Positions 59,978 through 64,000 of a stretch of 64,000 bases of DNA are shown here, in pieces. The notes beneath the pieces are model-generated. The model saw only the letters and a program-made list of their open reading frames with translations, searched no databases and was not told where the DNA came from. The DNA comes from JAXGPF01 sp964463985 (GTDB lineage: Bacteria > Verrucomicrobiota > Kiritimatiellia > JAAZAB01): NCBI GenBank assembly GCA_964463985.1, contig CAYXEK010000001.1, forward strand, positions 56,475 to 120,474, given 5' to 3'. The translations under genes and the position numbers were made by a program. Each line of letters begins with the position of its first letter. Position 1 is the stretch's first letter.

Positions 59978-62008
59978 TTAATCAATTCGGTAGCGGACAA
60001 AACCGTAGGAGGCCGGCCGTGGCAGGGCCACCCGCGCGACGCCGCGCCGGTCAACCTTGAGATCAGTGGAAGATAACTTGCCGGCAATCCGCTCCAGTTT
60101 CAGCCGCGCGCCCGGCGGCACGCCGCGCAGCGCAAATTCCCCTCGGCGCCGGTCGGTCATCTCGCGCAATACCATCAGGTATCCTTCCGTCGGCCCGGTC
60201 ACGGACTGGAACCCCGTCCAGGCCCGGCCCGAGGGCTCTTCGCCGATCGGGAACACCCGTCCGCTCAGCAGCGCCTGTTGATGCGGCCGGTAGGCGTGGA
60301 TCAATCCGGCCAGCGCTTTTTTGTCCCGCTCCGACAGGTGCTGCGTTTCCATCCAGCACAGCGGGTTGGCAAACAGCACGGCGGCGCAGGAATATTCCGT
60401 GCCGAACGCCGCCGGACGGAACGGGTCGTCTTCCGCGTACTGGCTGGACTTGCTCTGCGCGTCAACGAATTCCATGTGCAGGCGATAACTCGGAAAATAG
60501 CGGCACAAATGCCAGAGATTGCGCGTGGTGCGGTAGGGATAATACGTCCGGTCATGCGCGTAGCGGTTTTCGACGAACAGGTTGCCCACGCATTCGGTTT
60601 CGTAAAAATGGCCGATGCGGCTGCCGGCGCCGCCGGTGATGTCGAAGTTGATGCAAATGCGCCGGTTGGCCCCTTCAAAAATCCCGTGCAGAAAGGCCAG
60701 CAGGTTTTTTTCGCCGCGCTTGTTGAGCAGGCTGACGCCGTCAATTTTCACGGCGTCGAAACCCCAGTCGCGCCACAAGCCCAGCACAATGTCCCGGTCC
60801 TTTTCCCAGCAGGCGTAATCGTTCGCCATGTCCGGCGCGAACCAGATGCCCAGGCGGATGCCTTTTTCGCGGGCGCGCGCGACCAGCGGGGCAAACCGGT
60901 TGGGGAATCTTTCCGCATGAATAGTCCAGTAGTCGGGATTGACTTCGTAAACGCTTCTGCGGAAACGCTCTTCGACCTGCAACCAGCCATGCTGAATGCC
61001 CTGCTGCCACCCGGCATCCAGTTGGACGTGGGTCAGCCCGAGCCGCGCGGCGGTGTCAATTTCCGCCAGCATCAATTTCTCGCAGATGGCCCTGGACCCG
61101 TTGCCGGAGCCCCAGTTGTTGGCGAGTATATTGAAATTGCGCTCCGGGACGGGCTTGTGGCGCAGCCGGTCCAGCCGGTAAAACAGTTCCATTCCCGCCG
61201 CGTCGCTGCCGTCGGTTACACCCACCGCGCTGGCATAGGCCGGCCAGGCCGCGCCGGCCTGCAATTCCGCTTCGGAAATCCCCGAGCCGGCAATGGAAAA
61301 AGTTTTTCCGCAATAAGCGAAATCATACCCCGGGTAATTTAACTGCTCGCCCGGCGTGGGCGCGATCTTCAGCGCCAGCAGGCCGTCTCCCGAGTCGCGA
61401 TCCCGGAAATGGATGAAGTGGCCGGCCTCCCGGATGCGTTCCTTGTTGTAGGTATAGGCGTGTTTTTCCCGGACATGGTTGTCATTCCAATCGGATTGAC
61501 ATGAAAATTGTACCGCATGATAAGCCAGGTGCAGGGGCGCGATGCCGAAAGTGTCTATCCGGTCGTCCACCATCAGTATGTGCAGCCCGCCCGTCCCATT
61601 GTCGAATTTGGGCTCCACCGCGACCGGCGCCGCCGCTGCGGTCAGGCGGACGGTGAATTGGGAGAGTATGATTGGCAGGCCGGGCCAGACACGGTGGGTC
61701 CAGATCAATTCGGCGTTGGGGTATACCAGGTGGATGGTTGCCAGCAGGTGTTCTTCCGAGCAGCCGTTCCGGTCGTCCGCGGCGGCGGCGAAATGGACGT
61801 CCGGCCGTCCGGCGAGCGGCAGGATTGACCGGCGGAAAACATCCCGGTAGGGCGGTTGCCAGGTCCACTCACGGTTGCGGATTTTGTCGCGGATGGAAGC
61901 GCCCTGCGGCGCGCCTTCGCCGATTTCCCAGGCCCGTTCAAACCCGGCGTTGCCGACCGTCAGCCTGGTGCCGTCCAGCCGCGCGTAACAAGCAGCAATA
62001 TTGTTCAT
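59978..62008 (-). CDS. GH36-type alpha-galactosidase/melibiase-like enzyme
   Basis: 676-aa cytoplasmic glycoside hydrolase. N-terminal beta-supersandwich (about 1-290), then a TIM barrel with THVQLDAGWQ, GIWFAPD, and the nucleophile Asp in DAVKIDG, as in GH36/GH27. C-terminal beta domain. No signal peptide, so it acts on imported oligosaccharides. ATG at 62008 follows AAAGG. Substrate beyond alpha-galactosides cannot be read; alpha-N-acetylgalactosaminidase is an alternative. Convergent with the protease gene; followed upstream by an FAD_oxidored gene. Confidence 0.8.
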   Translation of the reverse strand: MNNIAACYARLDGTRLTVGNAGFERAWEIGEGAPQGASIRDKIRNREWTWQPPYRDVFRRSILPLAGRPDVHFAAAADDRNGCSEEHLLATIHLVYPNAELIWTHRVWPGLPIILSQFTVRLTAAAAPVAVEPKFDNGTGGLHILMVDDRIDTFGIAPLHLAYHAVQFSCQSDWNDNHVREKHAYTYNKERIREAGHFIHFRDRDSGDGLLALKIAPTPGEQLNYPGYDFAYCGKTFSIAGSGISEAELQAGAAWPAYASAVGVTDGSDAAGMELFYRLDRLRHKPVPERNFNILANNWGSGNGSRAICEKLMLAEIDTAARLGLTHVQLDAGWQQGIQHGWLQVEERFRRSVYEVNPDYWTIHAERFPNRFAPLVARAREKGIRLGIWFAPDMANDYACWEKDRDIVLGLWRDWGFDAVKIDGVSLLNKRGEKNLLAFLHGIFEGANRRICINFDITGGAGSRIGHFYETECVGNLFVENRYAHDRTYYPYRTTRNLWHLCRYFPSYRLHMEFVDAQSKSSQYAEDDPFRPAAFGTEYSCAAVLFANPLCWMETQHLSERDKKALAGLIHAYRPHQQALLSGRVFPIGEEPSGRAWTGFQSVTGPTEGYLMVLREMTDRRRGEFALRGVPPGARLKLERIAGKLSSTDLKVDRRGVARVALPRPASYGFVRYRID

Positions 62009-62070
62009 GGCTTAACCTTTGTAAAATCATATGGATGGGGGCAATGCGGGATGATTCAATGTCTCACGGG

Positions 62071-63438
62071 TCAGGTTTCAAAGGACGCAGGTTGACCGGG
62101 TGGCTCCATCACCATGAACTTTTTTAACCTTGAACCGCTTTGGCCGCTTGACGCATTCCCGCCCGCCACCGCCGGTTCGGCCGGACCCGGGGCGCCAGGC
62201 ACTATGGCGCCATGTTTCCGGAGCAGGCTGATCAAATCGTTCATGGGCAAATCTTCGGGATCAACACCAGTTTTGGCGCTGAGGGCGGCCATGGCGCCTG
62301 CCGCCTGGCCCATGGCCATGCATGGGCACTCGACGCGCAGGGCCGAGTTCGCTTCGCGGTCGCTGGCCAGGCATCGCCCGGCGGCAATCAGGAAGCTGCT
62401 GCCGGCGGGCAGCAAGGCGCCGCGCGGAATGGTGGGCAGCACGCCCGGCCGGAGCGGCCGGGTATTGATGCCCCGGCCGTCGTTCAGGTGTTCGTCAATC
62501 GGGTAGAAAGCGAAGCACACGGCATCCTCGTAAACCTTGCCCGCTTCGTACTCGGAGATGGCGATCGTCCGCTTGCCTTTGATTGTGACGCTTTCGCGAA
62601 TGCCGATTTCGGGACTGACCCAGTTGATCCGGAAATTTTCCAGGCCCGGCTGCCGCCGCAGGAATCGGAATGCGCGCAGGAGCGCCTTGCGCCCTTCAAT
62701 CTCGGCCTGCGATCTTCCCTCGCTTGTGTCTGTCCGCGGCGCCCGCACATGGTTGGCGTTGTGCCCATGTTTCTTCAACAAATTCGCCGGCCCTTCGCGA
62801 CCCCTGGCGATATCTGTGGCGGCCAGTTCTCCGGCGGCAATGGCTTTTTCCGCGGCGGCTTTCAGGGCCGGGTAGTCCAGGCCGTCGGGATCATACCCGG
62901 CGCAATCGAAGTTCAGCGTTGCCGGCTGGACGGTTTCCGGGCGGACCACTTCAAACCCGGCCAGGCTGACCAGGTTCGCGTCGCCGGTGGCGTCAATCAG
63001 CGTTTTGGCGCGGCAGGTTTGCAGACCGGATTTCGTGCATACCTGCAACGCCCAGGTTCCATCCGATCGGCTGACGGCGGCGGGCATGGCGTGAAACAGG
63101 AGATCAACTCCGGCGGCCAGCGCCGCTTCATCCGCCAGGGCGGCGAATGCCGCCGCATCCACGCGCAGATGCCGCGTCCCTTCCGCGGGTTGGGGCAGGG
63201 ACTGCCCGGTTTCGGCGAAGGTCCCGGCGCACAACTCCCAGCCGATCCCGCCGATGATCTGTCGCCCCCAGGCAAAAAAGTGGCCGGGGAAATTAATGCC
63301 GGCAACAGTCATCGTACCGCCCAGCAGGCCGTTTTTTTCCACCAGCAGCGTGGAGGCGCCCGCCCGGCCCGCCTGGATAGCCGCCACGGCGCCGGCGGTG
63401 CCGCCGCCGACAACAATCACGTCGTATGCCTGTTTCAT
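62071..63438 (-). CDS. FAD-dependent oxidoreductase (FAD_oxidored family)
   Basis: 455-aa flavoprotein. N-terminal dinucleotide-binding motif VIVVGGGTAGAVAA (about 7-20), followed by the family's ELLGGTMT-like NGLLGGTMTVAG and a second Gly-rich region (IDATGDANLVS) typical of PF12831. Members occur in carbohydrate-degradation clusters of PVC bacteria and Bacteroidota; substrate unknown. Start overlaps the cyclophilin stop by ATGA. 62-bp gap to the GH36 gene, same strand: probable operon. Confidence 0.85.
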   Translation of the reverse strand: MKQAYDVIVVGGGTAGAVAAIQAGRAGASTLLVEKNGLLGGTMTVAGINFPGHFFAWGRQIIGGIGWELCAGTFAETGQSLPQPAEGTRHLRVDAAAFAALADEAALAAGVDLLFHAMPAAVSRSDGTWALQVCTKSGLQTCRAKTLIDATGDANLVSLAGFEVVRPETVQPATLNFDCAGYDPDGLDYPALKAAAEKAIAAGELAATDIARGREGPANLLKKHGHNANHVRAPRTDTSEGRSQAEIEGRKALLRAFRFLRRQPGLENFRINWVSPEIGIRESVTIKGKRTIAISEYEAGKVYEDAVCFAFYPIDEHLNDGRGINTRPLRPGVLPTIPRGALLPAGSSFLIAAGRCLASDREANSALRVECPCMAMGQAAGAMAALSAKTGVDPEDLPMNDLISLLRKHGAIVPGAPGPAEPAVAGGNASSGQSGSRLKKFMVMEPPGQPASFET

Positions 63439-63944
63439 TTCCGCTTGACCGACTTGATGATCACCGGCTGGGCCGGCACATCGCTCATGCCGTTTTGCGT
63501 GGTGGTCGGGGCCGCGGCGATCTTGTCCGCCACCTCCATGCCGGCGGTGACGCGGGCAAACACGGCATAGCCGTAATCGCGGACACCGTGATTGAGGAAG
63601 TCGTTGTCCGCCACGTTGATGAAAAACTGCGCGGTGGCGCTGTCAATATCCATGGTGCGGGCCATGGCCAGCGTGCCGCGGTCGTTTTTCAGTCCGTTTT
63701 GCGCCTCGTTTTTGATGGGCGCCCGGGTGGCTTTCTGCTGCATGCCGGCGTCGAATCCGCCGCCCTGGATCATGAAGCCCGGGATGACGCGGTGGAACAC
63801 GGCGCCGTCATAGAATCCCGCATCCGCGTAAGCCAGGAAGTTGCTGGCGGATGCAGGCGCCTGTGAGTCGAACAGCTCGATTTCCATGGCGCCATGGGAG
63901 GTTTCCATCACTACTACGGTATTTTCCGCGCGTTTTCCGGTCAT
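63435..63944 (-). CDS. Cyclophilin-type peptidyl-prolyl cis-trans isomerase
   Basis: 169-aa cytoplasmic cyclophilin. Active-site segments FHRVIPGFMIQGG (Arg, Phe, Met, Gln), and FFINVADNDFLN are present; the usual downstream GxxVFG-type segment reads YAVFARV. The ATG at 63944 is preferred because AAAGGA lies 6 bases before it; ATG 63959 and 63980 would add a short non-homologous extension. No signal peptide. First gene in the group with FAD_oxidored and GH36. Confidence 0.93.
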   Translation of the reverse strand: MTGKRAENTVVVMETSHGAMEIELFDSQAPASASNFLAYADAGFYDGAVFHRVIPGFMIQGGGFDAGMQQKATRAPIKNEAQNGLKNDRGTLAMARTMDIDSATAQFFINVADNDFLNHGVRDYGYAVFARVTAGMEVADKIAAAPTTTQNGMSDVPAQPVIIKSVKRK

Positions 63945-64000
63945 GTTCGTCCTTTCCATGCTGACGCAGCCCATTTGCAAAATCAGAACGGATAATATTA

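Overview
The window looks like a chromosomal piece of a GC-rich, diderm, non-proteobacterial bacterium. It has an LptD outer-membrane barrel, a complete rod-shape operon (mreBCD-mrdA-rodA-rng), a Na+-NQR operon, and many Sec-secreted proteins built from calcium-loop repeats, SdrD-B-like domains, beta-helices and cupredoxins. Together with GH36 and FAD_oxidored carbohydrate genes this points to the PVC superphylum, most likely Verrucomicrobiota/Kiritimatiellota. That placement is inference; no rRNA or marker phylogeny is available here. Coding density is high and neighbouring genes are often joined by 4-bp ATGA overlaps. No tRNA, rRNA, CRISPR array or transposase gene was seen. A 100-N scaffold gap lies at 48739-48838.

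Layout. 1-491: 3'-truncated peroxiredoxin (minus). 492-984: intergenic, with a MITE-like 147-bp element. 985-5511: nqrBCDEF plus a small unknown gene; nqrA is not in the cluster. 5547-9662: 1371-aa sensor kinase (about seven PAS domains, one Cys-rich GAF, HisKA_3/HATPase), divergent from a receiver-only regulator at 9978. 10503-23756: same-strand run of six secreted proteins: a beta-rich protein, a DYDGDG-repeat protein, a 1771-aa SdrD-B/beta-helix protein, a vanadium-haloperoxidase/multicopper-oxidase fusion, two further cupredoxin proteins and a putative lipoprotein. 23779-25272: B12-binding radical SAM (minus). 25273-25956: intergenic, with a superoxide-reductase-like remnant and operator-like palindromes. 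25957-27127: LuxR-type regulator and a second receiver-only regulator paralogous to the first. 27210-30977: glmM, a left-handed beta-helix UDP-sugar enzyme and an N-acetylhexosamine-kinase-like gene (amino-sugar to UDP-GlcNAc). 31086-40981: mreB, mreC, mreD, mrdA, rodA, rng, lptD. 40991-43635: degenerate YchF-like protein and a GT-C glycosyltransferase. 43686-53060: Type I restriction-modification island of six genes. 53231-57251: AsmA-like protein, M16 peptidase, hisA, hisB. 57506-63944: secreted papain-like protease, GH36 alpha-galactosidase, FAD_oxidored protein and cyclophilin.

Two systems stand out. First, the 9978-27127 region combines regulators with a block that appears to encode an extracellular oxidising apparatus. 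It includes a fusion with the full vanadium-haloperoxidase/PAP2 signature upstream of a cupredoxin domain with intact type-1 copper ligands, followed by two cupredoxin proteins in which copper ligands are only partly kept. I know of no described system with this composition; its substrate (halide, Mn(II), phenolics) cannot be told from sequence. Second, the restriction island is XRE-HsdM fusion > DUF1016 nuclease > HsdS > SEC-C/TPR protein > HsdR > YgjP metallopeptidase. All five junctions are ATGA overlaps, and a perfect inverted repeat overlaps the hsdM promoter, suggesting that the methyltransferase autoregulates the whole operon. The break in hsdS is an assembly artefact: the N block is flanked by an identical 55-bp duplication, and merging the copies restores a 416-aa HsdS that ends in an ATGA overlap with the next gene.
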